Positions 6,895 through 14,319 of a stretch of 14,355 nucleotides of DNA are shown here, piece by piece. The DNA is from CALMEC01 sp964440285. GTDB lineage: Bacteria; Actinomycetota; Thermoleophilia; Miltoncostaeales; Miltoncostaeaceae. The stretch is taken from NCBI GenBank assembly GCA_964440285.1, contig CAYTRV010000053.1:1-14355 (forward strand), in the 5' to 3' direction. The first letter of the stretch is position 1. Each line of letters opens with the position of its first letter. The translations under genes and the position numbers were made by a program. The notes beneath the pieces are model-generated. The model ran no database searches, was not told the DNA's origin, and saw nothing but the letters and a program-made list of their open reading frames with translations.

Positions 6895-7505
6895 CGACCC
6901 ACGCGCCCGGGCACGGGTCGGCGCCCGCCACCCACAGCGGCTCCCCCGTGTCGCGCATGAACATCGGCACCGTCGGGATGACGATCTTCATCGGCTCCGA
7001 GATCATGCTGTTCGCCTCGTTCTTCACCGCGTTCTTCATCGCGCGGTCGAACGCGTCGCAGTGGCCGCCGGTGTTCGAGGGGATCGAGAACTTCGAGGTT
7101 CCCAAGATCATCACCGGCGTCAACACCGCGATCCTGGTGTTCTCGAGCTTCACGGTGTGGTGGGCGGAGAAACGGCTCGCCGCGGGCGACCGTCAGGGGC
7201 TGATCCGGGGTCTCATCGTCACGATCATGCTGGGCGCGACGTTCCTCATCATCCAGATCAACGAGTACGCCCACCTCGGTTTCACGCCGCAGGACCAGAT
7301 GTTCGGCACCGTGTTCTACTGCCTCACCGGCCTGCACGGCGCGCACGTCTTCATCGGCCTCAACGCCCTGACGTTCTCGCTCAACCGCGCCCGTCGCGGC
7401 GAGTTCAGCCACGGGGACGCCGGGCCCCTGGTGGCGGCGTCGATCTACTGGCACTTCGTCGACGTCGTCTGGGTGTTCCTCTACGTCAGCGTGTACCTCG
7501 TCTGA
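6891..7505 (+). CDS. ctaE: Cytochrome c oxidase subunit III
   Basis: The 204-residue protein is the non-catalytic membrane subunit that stabilises subunit I and its proton uptake path. It has five predicted helices after a hydrophilic, histidine-containing leader of about 22 residues, the short form common in bacteria whose subunit III lacks the first two helices. Family marks are the GSEIMLFASFFTAFF helix (conserved glutamate E37), the NEYAHLGF loop, GLHGAHVFIG, and the last helix YWHFVDVVWVFLYV. Translation is coupled at both ends: its ATG lies inside the ctaD stop (ATGA), and its TGA shares a base with the ATG of the cytochrome c gene (TGATG). Confidence 0.95.
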   Translation: MTTHAPGHGSAPATHSGSPVSRMNIGTVGMTIFIGSEIMLFASFFTAFFIARSNASQWPPVFEGIENFEVPKIITGVNTAILVFSSFTVWWAEKRLAAGDRQGLIRGLIVTIMLGATFLIIQINEYAHLGFTPQDQMFGTVFYCLTGLHGAHVFIGLNALTFSLNRARRGEFSHGDAGPLVAASIYWHFVDVVWVFLYVSVYLV

Positions 7506-7924
7506 TGGAGCGACCGGTGTCCCGATTCGGCCATCACGCCGCGTTGGCCGGCGTCCTCGCGCTGGCCGCGGCCGCCGCGATCGTCGCCGGCTGTGGCGGC
7601 AGCGGCGGCGACGTCGCGAACGGCGAGGCGAAGTTCAAGAACGGATGTGGCGGCTGCCACACCCTCGCCGACGCGGGGACGACCGCTACGGTCGGCCCGA
7701 ACCTCGACGACGCGTTCCGCGCGGCCCGAAAGCAGCGTTTCGAGCAGAGCTCGTTCGAGGGCGTCGTGCGCTACTGGATCGAGAAGCCGGAGCAGCGGAC
7801 CGAGCCGATCATGCCGGCGAACATCGTGACCGGCAAGGATGCCGACGACGTCGCGGCCTACGTCGCCTCGGTCGCCGGCAAGGACCCCGAGAGCCCGGCG
7901 CGCCCAGCGGAGCCGATCGAGTAA
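7505..7924 (+). CDS. Membrane-anchored (lipoprotein) c-type cytochrome
   Basis: The 139-residue protein has an N-terminal hydrophobic stretch ending in a lipobox, IVAGC with cysteine 30, so it is likely lipidated and tethered to the outer face of the membrane. A single class I cytochrome c domain follows. The heme attachment motif is C48-GG-C51-H52, then GPNLDDAF, and the likely sixth ligand is M103 in EPIMPANIVTG, ahead of a C-terminal helix DDVAAYVASVAG that packs on the heme. Position directly after ctaE, sharing one base with its stop, suggests that it delivers electrons to CuA, doing the job of the cytochrome domain fused to subunit II in caa3 oxidases. An in-frame GTG at 7517 would remove four residues and is an alternative start. 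It ends with a proline- and glutamate-rich tail of unknown role. Confidence 0.9.
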   Translation: MERPVSRFGHHAALAGVLALAAAAAIVAGCGGSGGDVANGEAKFKNGCGGCHTLADAGTTATVGPNLDDAFRAARKQRFEQSSFEGVVRYWIEKPEQRTEPIMPANIVTGKDADDVAAYVASVAGKDPESPARPAEPIE

Positions 7925-7954
7925 TCCCCCTGGAAACGGCAGGCGCGATGGCTC

Positions 7955-10900
7955 ATGTGGAGCCACAGCGGGGCCGATACCTCCAAGGTGAACCCCCACT
8001 CCTGGCGCTTGGTGCCGGCGGCGCTCGCCGTCTGCGCCGTCGCGTACGGCATGGCTGGCGGAGGACTGCCCGCTCTCGCGGTGCTCCTCTTTGCGTGCGC
8101 GCTCGCCGCGGCCGCGTGCGTCCACGGGCCGCGCCGCAACGATGAGCCCAACGATCAGCCCTGGTGGCTCATGGGCACCGGCTTCCTCGTGCTCGGCGGC
8201 GCGGAGATCGTCGAGCAGGTCGGTCATGGCCCCAGCGCCGCCTGGGTCGTCCCGATCAGGGTGCTGGCGCTGCTGTCGCTGACGGTCGGGCTCTGGCTCA
8301 CCATCCCACAGCCCCCCGGCGGGCGCCGCCGCGGGATCCTCGACCCGGCGATCGTCGCGATCGGCGCCGGCGTGGTGTCGTGGGTGGCGATCCTCGAGCC
8401 GATCACCCGTCGCACCGACATCGACGTGGTCGATCGGCTCGTCGCGTTCTCGATCCCGGTGCTCGACATCGTGCTCCTCACCGTCGCCGTCCGCCTGCTC
8501 TTCGGTTCGGGCGCATCGACGGCGCCGGCGCGGCTGCTCCTCGCCGGCGCGGGATTCATGCTCGCGGCAGACACCATCGATGCGGCCTGGACGTTCGACG
8601 GGCTTCTGGGCGGCGAGGCGCCGATCCGGATGCTGTGGATCATCGGGGCCGGGCTCATTGCCGCCGCCGCGCTGCATCCCCAGATGAGCGACCTCGGGGA
8701 GCTGCGCGTCGAGCTGGCGCAATCCATCTCCACGACGCGGCTGGTCATGCTCGGCTTGGCGGCCGTCGCCGGTCCGATCGCCCTGATCGTGCGCTCCAGC
8801 CTCGATGCCCGTTTCAACGTCCCCGTTGTCGTCGCCGGGACGGTCGTCCTGTTCGTGCTCATCCTCCTCAGGATGGCGGGACTCGTCCGCGCCCTCACCT
8901 CCGTGGCGCAGAACCACGCGGAGGCGACCGGCCGTGAGAAGACCCTCCGCCGTTCGGCCCATTCGCTGGTCGCGGCCACCGATCGCGGCGCCATCTACGC
9001 GACGGCGGCCGATGCGGCCGCGACGCTGGTCCGGGATCGGCCTCGTGCCGAGGTCCGGCTGTTCGTGGGCGACGGAGACGTCTTGCGACTGGTGACCGGG
9101 CGCGGCCGCCGGGGAGCCAGGCCGCAGACCCTCGCGCTCTCGGCGCTCCCGAAGCGGGTCGTCGACCAGCTGAGGGTTGCCGATTCCGCCACGCTCGCGC
9201 TCGAGGACCACGACGTCGAGCGACCGGTGGCAGCGGCGATCGCCGCGGCGGTGGACCATCCTCAATCCCTGCTGGCGCCGCTCGTGGTCGACGGTGCGAT
9301 CGCCGGCCTGCTGAGCGTGTCCCTCGACCGCGTTCCCGGGGAGGCTCGCCGCCGCGCGATCGAGACGGTGGCGTCCCAGGCGGCGCTCGCAATCGAGACC
9401 GCAGCCCTCACGGAGAGCCTTCACGCCCGTGCCGGTGAAGAGCGGTTCCGGTCGCTCGTGCAGAACGCGTCGGACGTGATCGCGGTGATCGAGCCCGGCG
9501 GCATCATCCGGTTCGTGACCCGTTCGATCACGCGGATGCTCGGGTACGAGCCCGGCACCCTCGAGGGCAGGAGCATCTCACGGCTCCTTCATCCCGGCGA
9601 CGTCGAGCGTGGCCCGTCGCTGCTGGTCGACGGCGGTCTCGTCGACTGGCGCCTGCGGCGCGCCGACGGCGCCTACCGGCACGTCGAGGTCATCGTCGCG
9701 GATCTGCGCGCCGACGCCAATGTCGCCGGGATCGTCCTCACGATGCGCGATGTGACCGAGCGGCGCGAGCTCGAATCGCGCCTTGCGCACCAGGCGTTCC
9801 ACGACACGCTCACGGGTCTCGCGAACCGCGCCCTCTTCGAGGATCGCCTCGGGCAGGCGCTCGCGCGTCGCGCGCGGAACCCGATCGGCGCCGTCGCGGT
9901 GATCTTCATCGACCTCGATGATTTCAAGACCGTCAACGACACCCTCGGCCACCAGTCCGGGGACGCTCTGCTGAACGCCGCGTCGCGGCGCCTCGTTGAG
10001 TGCCTCCGGCCCACGGACACGGCCGCCCGGCTCGGTGGCGACGAGTTCGCCGTTGTCCTCGAGATCGACGACTTCGACGCCAACCGCGCGATTGAAGCGG
10101 TCGCGAACCGGATCCTCGCGGCGCTCCGTTCGCCGTTCCTGCTGGACGGGCACGAGGTGTTCACGCGCGGCAGCCTCGGCATCGCGGCAACCCCGGATGG
10201 CGGCACCACCGTCGATGGGCTTCTGCGCAACGCCGACGTCGCGATGTACGTCGCGAAGAACTCGGGGAAGGGCCGCTTCAAGCGGTTCGAGCCGGGCATG
10301 CACGGGCCGGTGCTGCGGCAGATGGAGCTGCGGGGCGAGCTGCAGCGGGCGATCGAGCGGCAGCAGCTCGTCATGTACTACCAGCCGATCGTGGCGCTGC
10401 GCTCGGGCGAGCTCCGCGGGTTCGAGGCGCTGGTGCGCTGGCAGCACCCGGAGCACGGCCTGATCCTGCCGAGCGAGTTCGTGTCGCTCGCCGAGGAGGC
10501 CGGGCTCATCGGCGCGATGGGGAGCTGGATCCTCGAGGAGGCCTGCAGGCAGTTCTGCGAGTGGGTCGCGGCGTATCCGCGGGCGGACGGCCTCTACGTC
10601 AGCGTCAACCTCTCGGGCCATCAGCTGCACCGGGGCAACCTCCTGAGCGAGCTGGAACGGGTCATCCGCCAGACCGAGATGGAGCCGTCGCGCCTGCTGC
10701 TCGAGCTCACCGAGAGCGTTCTGGTGGACGACACCGAGCGCACGATCGCGCGGCTCGAGATGATCAAGGCCCGCGGCGTGCGCATCGCCATCGACGACTT
10801 CGGGACCGGGTTCTCGGCGCTGGCGTACCTGCAGCAGCTTCCGATCGATGTGCTGAAGCTCGCGTCCCCCTTCGTGCAGGGGCTCGGGACCGGTCAGGAG

Positions 10901-11113
10901 CAGCTGACCGAGACGATTCTCCGGCTCGCCTCGGCGCTCGACCTCGATGTCATCGCCGAGGGCATCGAGCACCCCGACGAAGCGGTGACGCTCGTGCGAC
11001 TCGGCTGCGCCCTCGGACAGGGCTTCCATTTCAGCACGCCGCTCCCGGCCGACGAGGCGGCTGCCGTGATCGCCGCCGGGATGCCGCTCGGCATCTCGCC
11101 GGCGGTTCGATAG
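7955..11113 (+). CDS. Membrane GAF-PAS-GGDEF-EAL cyclic-di-GMP protein
   Basis: The 1052-residue protein should control the second messenger cyclic-di-GMP. About ten hydrophobic helices fill residues 15-320, a sensor region that I cannot assign to a named family. A GAF-like domain follows (about 330-485), then a PAS domain (about 492-605) ending in the standard RDVTERRELE linker. The GGDEF domain (about 615-785) has intact G694-G-D-E-F698 and an inhibitory-site RxxD at R685-D688, so it should make cyclic-di-GMP with product inhibition. The EAL domain (about 795-1045) has E824 of EAL, SVNLSG, LELTES, AIDDFGTGFS, DVLKL with the lysine, IAEGIE and GQGF, the residues needed for hydrolysis. The net activity cannot be told. 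It begins 30 bases after the cytochrome c gene, so it may be read through from the oxidase operon, although its ribosome site is weak. An in-frame GTG at 7988 is an alternative start. It converges on the DUF1501 gene. Confidence 0.92.
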   Translation: MWSHSGADTSKVNPHSWRLVPAALAVCAVAYGMAGGGLPALAVLLFACALAAAACVHGPRRNDEPNDQPWWLMGTGFLVLGGAEIVEQVGHGPSAAWVVPIRVLALLSLTVGLWLTIPQPPGGRRRGILDPAIVAIGAGVVSWVAILEPITRRTDIDVVDRLVAFSIPVLDIVLLTVAVRLLFGSGASTAPARLLLAGAGFMLAADTIDAAWTFDGLLGGEAPIRMLWIIGAGLIAAAALHPQMSDLGELRVELAQSISTTRLVMLGLAAVAGPIALIVRSSLDARFNVPVVVAGTVVLFVLILLRMAGLVRALTSVAQNHAEATGREKTLRRSAHSLVAATDRGAIYATAADAAATLVRDRPRAEVRLFVGDGDVLRLVTGRGRRGARPQTLALSALPKRVVDQLRVADSATLALEDHDVERPVAAAIAAAVDHPQSLLAPLVVDGAIAGLLSVSLDRVPGEARRRAIETVASQAALAIETAALTESLHARAGEERFRSLVQNASDVIAVIEPGGIIRFVTRSITRMLGYEPGTLEGRSISRLLHPGDVERGPSLLVDGGLVDWRLRRADGAYRHVEVIVADLRADANVAGIVLTMRDVTERRELESRLAHQAFHDTLTGLANRALFEDRLGQALARRARNPIGAVAVIFIDLDDFKTVNDTLGHQSGDALLNAASRRLVECLRPTDTAARLGGDEFAVVLEIDDFDANRAIEAVANRILAALRSPFLLDGHEVFTRGSLGIAATPDGGTTVDGLLRNADVAMYVAKNSGKGRFKRFEPGMHGPVLRQMELRGELQRAIERQQLVMYYQPIVALRSGELRGFEALVRWQHPEHGLILPSEFVSLAEEAGLIGAMGSWILEEACRQFCEWVAAYPRADGLYVSVNLSGHQLHRGNLLSELERVIRQTEMEPSRLLLELTESVLVDDTERTIARLEMIKARGVRIAIDDFGTGFSALAYLQQLPIDVLKLASPFVQGLGTGQEQLTETILRLASALDLDVIAEGIEHPDEAVTLVRLGCALGQGFHFSTPLPADEAAAVIAAGMPLGISPAVR

Positions 11114-11133
11114 CGCCGTCCCGCTCGTCGGGT

Positions 11134-11168
11134 CGGCCGGCTACCTGACGAGGGCGAGGCGCCGGCCG
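11134..11168. terminator. Possible bidirectional terminator hairpin between convergent genes
   Basis: CGGCCGGC at 11134-11141 pairs perfectly with GCCGGCCG at 11161-11168 around a 19-base loop. It sits at the 27-base junction where the cyclic-di-GMP gene and the DUF1501 gene converge, partly inside the end of the latter. There is no T-run, and the arms are themselves near-palindromic, so chance is quite possible. Confidence 0.25.
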
Positions 11169-12532
11169 TCGACGCGCGGCAGGATCCGGCCGGCCTCGAC
11201 GCCGAGCCACGACTCCAGCAGGCTCGCGTAGAGGGTGCGGAACTCGGTCGTCACCAGCAGGTTCCCGTCTTCGTCGAGGCGGGAGAGGCCGGGGAACTCG
11301 CTCTGGACGCCCCCGTTCGCATGGTTGCCGACGAGCATGACGCATCCCCCCGCCCCATGGTCGGTGCCACCCGAGTCGTTGTCCTCCGCGCGCCGCCCGA
11401 ACTCGCTCCACACCAGCGTGAGGACCCGATCCGACAGCCCGCGCGCATCGAGGTCGGCCTGCCAGGCGAGCAACGAGTCGCCGAGGGTCTTCAGGATCTC
11501 GGCGTGGTTCTGCGTCTGGTCGTCATGGGTGTCGTATCCGCTCTGGCTGATCGTGGCGATCCGCGTGCCGAATCCCGCGCCGAGCATCCGCGCGAGGTTG
11601 CGCAGGCCGCGGCCCAGGTGCTCATCGGGGTAGGGGAGCGGTGCCGGCGGAATCTGGTTGTCGTCGACCCGCAACGGCGCAAGCCGGTCGTACACGCTGA
11701 TCGCGCCGCGATACGCCTGCTGAGCGGCCTTGCGCGCGGCGGTCCGCGCGCCGGACGTCGCGCCGCGGTACGGTCCGAGGGCCGCCTCGGAGCTCCAGAC
11801 GTCCGGGATGTTGAACCCGAACGAGCCCGGGTCGAAGACCGTCGCAACCGGCGCCCGGCGGGACAGCAGGATGGGGTCGAGGCTCCAGCCCATGCTGATC
11901 GCCTGCAGGGGGTTGTCGGTGCCGCCGATCGCGTCGATCGTCCGGCCCAGCCAGCCGGTGCGGTCGAACGTCTGGCCGACGACGCCGGTGCGCCAGAAGA
12001 TCTGCGAGTTGAAGTGCGACTGGTCCGGGTTCGCGTAGTCCACGGCCGGGAGCACCGTCACCTTGCCCGCGTCGTAGAGCTGCTTCAGGCCCGCGAGCGA
12101 CGGGTGCCAGCCGAACTCCGGGTGGCCCGCCACCGCGAGGGTCGCCGCCGGGCTCAGCCCGACCCGTGAACGGAGCTGGGGGTAGCGCGGGTCGCTGATC
12201 GGGACGAGCGTGTTGAGCCCGTCGTTTCCGCCGTCCAGGTAGATCGACACGAGGATGCGCCCGTTCGGGTCCGCGGCCGCCTGCGCCGCCGCCGCTTCGA
12301 ACACCCCCCGCGCGCCGAGGCGCGGCATTGCGGCACACGCGAGCGCGAGACCGCCCGCTCCGGCCAGGAGCCGCCGCCGGGTGACGCCGTTACCGAACGC
12401 GTGCGCGGCGGCGGCCGGCCCCTCGCGCAGCGCCTGCTCGGGGATCTCGAGGATGCGTTCGGCGCCGCGCCCGAGGAGAGCCCGTCGCGATGTGTGCCAG
12501 TCGCTGCAGCCGCAGTTGTGAGGGTCGGTCAT
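11141..12532 (-). CDS. DUF1501 family protein with Tat-type signal
   Basis: The 463-residue protein belongs to the DUF1501 family, distantly related to the alkaline phosphatase/sulfatase fold; no activity is established that I can name. Family blocks are ILVSIYLDGGNDGLNTLVP (about 93-111), DQSHFNSQIFW, SGYDTHDDQTQNH, and LVWSEFGRRAEDNDSGGTDHGAGG (split here at about 372-395). The N-terminus carries a Tat-like signal at residues 51-69, VTRRRLLAGAGG followed by LALACAAMP, which predicts export of the folded protein. An earlier arginine pair, TSRRALLGRG at 14-23, follows a cysteine-containing start but has no hydrophobic stretch. The start at 12532 shares one base with the stop of the DUF1800 gene (TGATG), which fixes it well. 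DUF1800 and DUF1501 genes commonly sit together in bacterial genomes, and this arrangement fits. Confidence 0.92.
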   Translation of the reverse strand: MTDPHNCGCSDWHTSRRALLGRGAERILEIPEQALREGPAAAAHAFGNGVTRRRLLAGAGGLALACAAMPRLGARGVFEAAAAQAAADPNGRILVSIYLDGGNDGLNTLVPISDPRYPQLRSRVGLSPAATLAVAGHPEFGWHPSLAGLKQLYDAGKVTVLPAVDYANPDQSHFNSQIFWRTGVVGQTFDRTGWLGRTIDAIGGTDNPLQAISMGWSLDPILLSRRAPVATVFDPGSFGFNIPDVWSSEAALGPYRGATSGARTAARKAAQQAYRGAISVYDRLAPLRVDDNQIPPAPLPYPDEHLGRGLRNLARMLGAGFGTRIATISQSGYDTHDDQTQNHAEILKTLGDSLLAWQADLDARGLSDRVLTLVWSEFGRRAEDNDSGGTDHGAGGCVMLVGNHANGGVQSEFPGLSRLDEDGNLLVTTEFRTLYASLLESWLGVEAGRILPRVDGRRLALVR

Positions 12533-13872
12533 CAACAGACCTGTCCGTCGGGGCCTGCGAGCAGCATGTGACAGAGCACGCGCAGCCGTTCGGGCCAGTA
12601 GTGGTCCACCTGCCAGTCGTTCGTCCTCGTCGCGACGCTCGCGCGGGAGAACCGCGTCAGGGCGGCACGTGACTGGGCGCTCGTCCAGGGGCGTCCGGTC
12701 ATCCGGATCGCCTGGGACAACGCCTGCGCCGGAGTCTGGGTCTTGGCGATCGAGCCGTCCTTGATGTCCATGTCGCGGATCACCTGCGACGCGGCCTGGT
12801 AGCGGGCCCGGACCGACGCGGTCGTCAACCACGCCTCGTCCTGCTCCCAGCCGCTGACGTTCGGCGGGTAGAACGGACGCTGCCCCATGTCGTCGAGCAT
12901 CCACGTCCAGCTGTCGGTGGTGACGTACTGGTTCGTCTTGCGCAGCATCCCGGCGGTGTAGACCAGCGGCGACTTGACCTGATCGGGCTCCGCGAGGCTC
13001 GCGTACAGCGCCGGGTGCGTGAGGATGATCTGCAGGACGGGCTTGATCTGGGTGTTCGACGCCCGGTAGGCGGCGACCATCCGCCGCAGGGTCGCGGGCG
13101 GGCACGGCCGCGGGACGAAGTACCCCCACAGCTTCTTGCACAGGTACGGCGCGTGCTTCGGGTGGCTGATCGCCAGGTTCACCACATCCGTCGGCGTGAA
13201 GCGTCCCGTCTTGCCGAAGATCCGCTTGACCCCGTCGTCGTGGCGGGAACGGTCGTACCCGAACTGCTTGCTATCCCAGTCGTAGGTGAACCCGGTGAGC
13301 CCCCGGGCCGCCTCACGGATATCGCGTTCGGTGTACCCGTTGTTGACCCCGAGGGTGAACAGCTCGAACAGCTCCCGCGCGAAGTTCTCGTTCGGGTCGT
13401 CCTTGTCGGAGTTGTCGAGATCGAGGAACCGCTGCAGCGCGTGGTCGCGCAGCAACGCCTGGGCGAGCTTGCGGAAGCTGCCGAGCGCCTTGCCGCGGAT
13501 CGTCCAGTACTGGCTGAGCATCAGCTTGGTGTCCGACACCTTCTCGTTGGAGGTGGCGAAGTGGTCGTGCCAGTTGAGCGTCATCCGCTCGACGAGCGGG
13601 TGGCGGCCACGGACCATCCGGTCGAGCCACCACAGCGTGTCGTGCCCGTAGACGTTGAAGGGGTCGATGGGCTGGCCGTCGACGACGGGGGCCGGGGCGC
13701 GCCGCAACTGGGGGCCGCGGGGGTTGAGGAGCTCGCGCACCGCCACGTTCGTGCCCGCCCTGGCGAGCCGGTCGACGTCGCCGGGGAGGGCGCCGAACCC
13801 GGCGCGCCAGTAGAGCCGTTCGACGCGCGCACGCGCGGCCCGACCCGGAGCGGGTGCCTTCCTGGCGCTCAC
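12532..13872 (-). CDS. DUF1800 family protein
   Basis: The protein has 446 residues from GTG 13872. It matches the DUF1800 family through its opening RLYWRAGFGALPGDVDRLA, the MTLNWHDHFATSNEKV segment, the signature NENFARELFELFTLGVN (about 160-176) followed by YTERDIREAARGLTGF, and the late FYPPNVSGWEQDEAWL. The biochemical role of the family is not settled. No signal peptide or membrane helix is visible. The GTG overlaps the stop of the cupredoxin gene as GTGA (13872-13869), so I prefer it to the ATG at 13917, which would add 15 hydrophilic residues and overlap the upstream gene by 49 bases. Its own stop shares a base with the DUF1501 start. It is therefore the middle gene of a three-gene coupled operon, and its product may act with the exported DUF1501 protein. 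Confidence 0.92.
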   Translation of the reverse strand: MSARKAPAPGRAARARVERLYWRAGFGALPGDVDRLARAGTNVAVRELLNPRGPQLRRAPAPVVDGQPIDPFNVYGHDTLWWLDRMVRGRHPLVERMTLNWHDHFATSNEKVSDTKLMLSQYWTIRGKALGSFRKLAQALLRDHALQRFLDLDNSDKDDPNENFARELFELFTLGVNNGYTERDIREAARGLTGFTYDWDSKQFGYDRSRHDDGVKRIFGKTGRFTPTDVVNLAISHPKHAPYLCKKLWGYFVPRPCPPATLRRMVAAYRASNTQIKPVLQIILTHPALYASLAEPDQVKSPLVYTAGMLRKTNQYVTTDSWTWMLDDMGQRPFYPPNVSGWEQDEAWLTTASVRARYQAASQVIRDMDIKDGSIAKTQTPAQALSQAIRMTGRPWTSAQSRAALTRFSRASVATRTNDWQVDHYWPERLRVLCHMLLAGPDGQVC

Positions 13873-14204
13873 GCGGCGGTCGTCCTGACCTTGGGGGTGC
13901 GGATGACGAGGCTCCACGACATGCCGCGCGCCTCGTGATCCCCGATCGAGCAGAACAGGGTGTACCGGCCGGGCTTCAGGCGGACCTGCACCGTCTGAAG
14001 GCCGGCGGGGCGCACGATCGGGCTCGAGGCGACGATGGTGCCGCCGGCGCGACGCACCCGCAGGTCATGGTCGTCCTCGCCGTTGTTGGAGAACTGGATG
14101 CGCCACCTCCCCGACGGTCCCGCACGGCGCGAGCCGTTCAGGAGGAACTCGTCGGCGTACACCAGCATCCGCGCTGGAGGTGGTGGAAGGTCGGCTGCGG
14201 GCAT
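13869..14204 (-). CDS. Cupredoxin (type 1 copper, plastocyanin-like) protein
   Basis: The 111-residue protein is one cupredoxin domain. The copper ligands are all visible: H46 in EDDHDLRV, then C85, H90 and M95 in the loop FCSIGDHEARGM, the C-x4-H-x4-M spacing of plastocyanin-type blue copper sites. The strand GRWRIQFSNNGEDDHDL and PGRYTLFCSIGDH are standard for the fold. The protein may carry electrons or bind copper. Unusually, no signal peptide precedes the domain: the start is a hydrophilic, proline-rich MPAADLPPPPAR, and an in-frame TAG lies four codons upstream, so no longer start is possible. A GGGGAGG ribosome site sits just 3-4 bases ahead of ATG 14204; the methionine at residue 13 is an alternative. 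It is the first gene of the operon with DUF1800 (GTGA overlap) and DUF1501, with an inverted repeat just upstream. Confidence 0.82.
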   Translation of the reverse strand: MPAADLPPPPARMLVYADEFLLNGSRRAGPSGRWRIQFSNNGEDDHDLRVRRAGGTIVASSPIVRPAGLQTVQVRLKPGRYTLFCSIGDHEARGMSWSLVIRTPKVRTTAA

Positions 14205-14220
14205 CTGCCTCCCCTATCGG

Positions 14221-14240
14221 CAGGAACCACCATGTTCCTG
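14221..14240. repeat. Perfect inverted repeat upstream of the cupredoxin operon
   Basis: CAGGAAC at 14221-14227 and GTTCCTG at 14234-14240 are perfect inverted arms separated by six bases (CACCAT). The element lies 17 bases before the cupredoxin ATG and just downstream of a -10-like TAGGGT. It could be an operator for a dimeric repressor or a hairpin at the 5' end of the mRNA. It does not match the classical TACANNTGTA copper box. Confidence 0.5.
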
Positions 14241-14248
14241 TAGTGGCT

Positions 14249-14254
14249 ACCCTA
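14249..14254 (-). promoter_or_regulatory. Candidate -10 element of the cupredoxin-DUF1800-DUF1501 operon
   Basis: On the minus strand TAGGGT fits the TANNNT pattern. It would place the transcription start near 14242, just before the inverted repeat and about 38 bases ahead of the ATG. No matching -35 element is seen at the usual distance, so this is only a candidate. Confidence 0.3.
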
Positions 14255-14319
14255 CCCGCCTCGCTGGCCCGCGCTCGAGCGGCTCAATCTGGATCTGGCC
14301 ACGGCCGCCGCCGACTGCG

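Noticed and set aside
6500..7504. Upstream extension of the cytochrome c frame from 6500
   Set aside because: This part is a shadow of ctaD and ctaE. The lipoprotein signal begins at 7505, overlapping the ctaE stop.
7481..9424. 647-residue minus-strand frame opposite the cytochrome c and GGDEF-EAL genes
   Set aside because: Charged, low-complexity shadow of confirmed plus-strand coding sequence.
12533..13141. N-terminal extension of the DUF1501 frame
   Set aside because: It lies inside the DUF1800 gene on the same strand in another frame; the TGATG junction at 12532 and the normal protein start favour the shorter form.
13873..13917. Upstream ATG start for DUF1800 at 13917
   Set aside because: It would overlap the cupredoxin gene by 49 bases and add a hydrophilic stretch; GTG 13872 gives a clean GTGA coupling.
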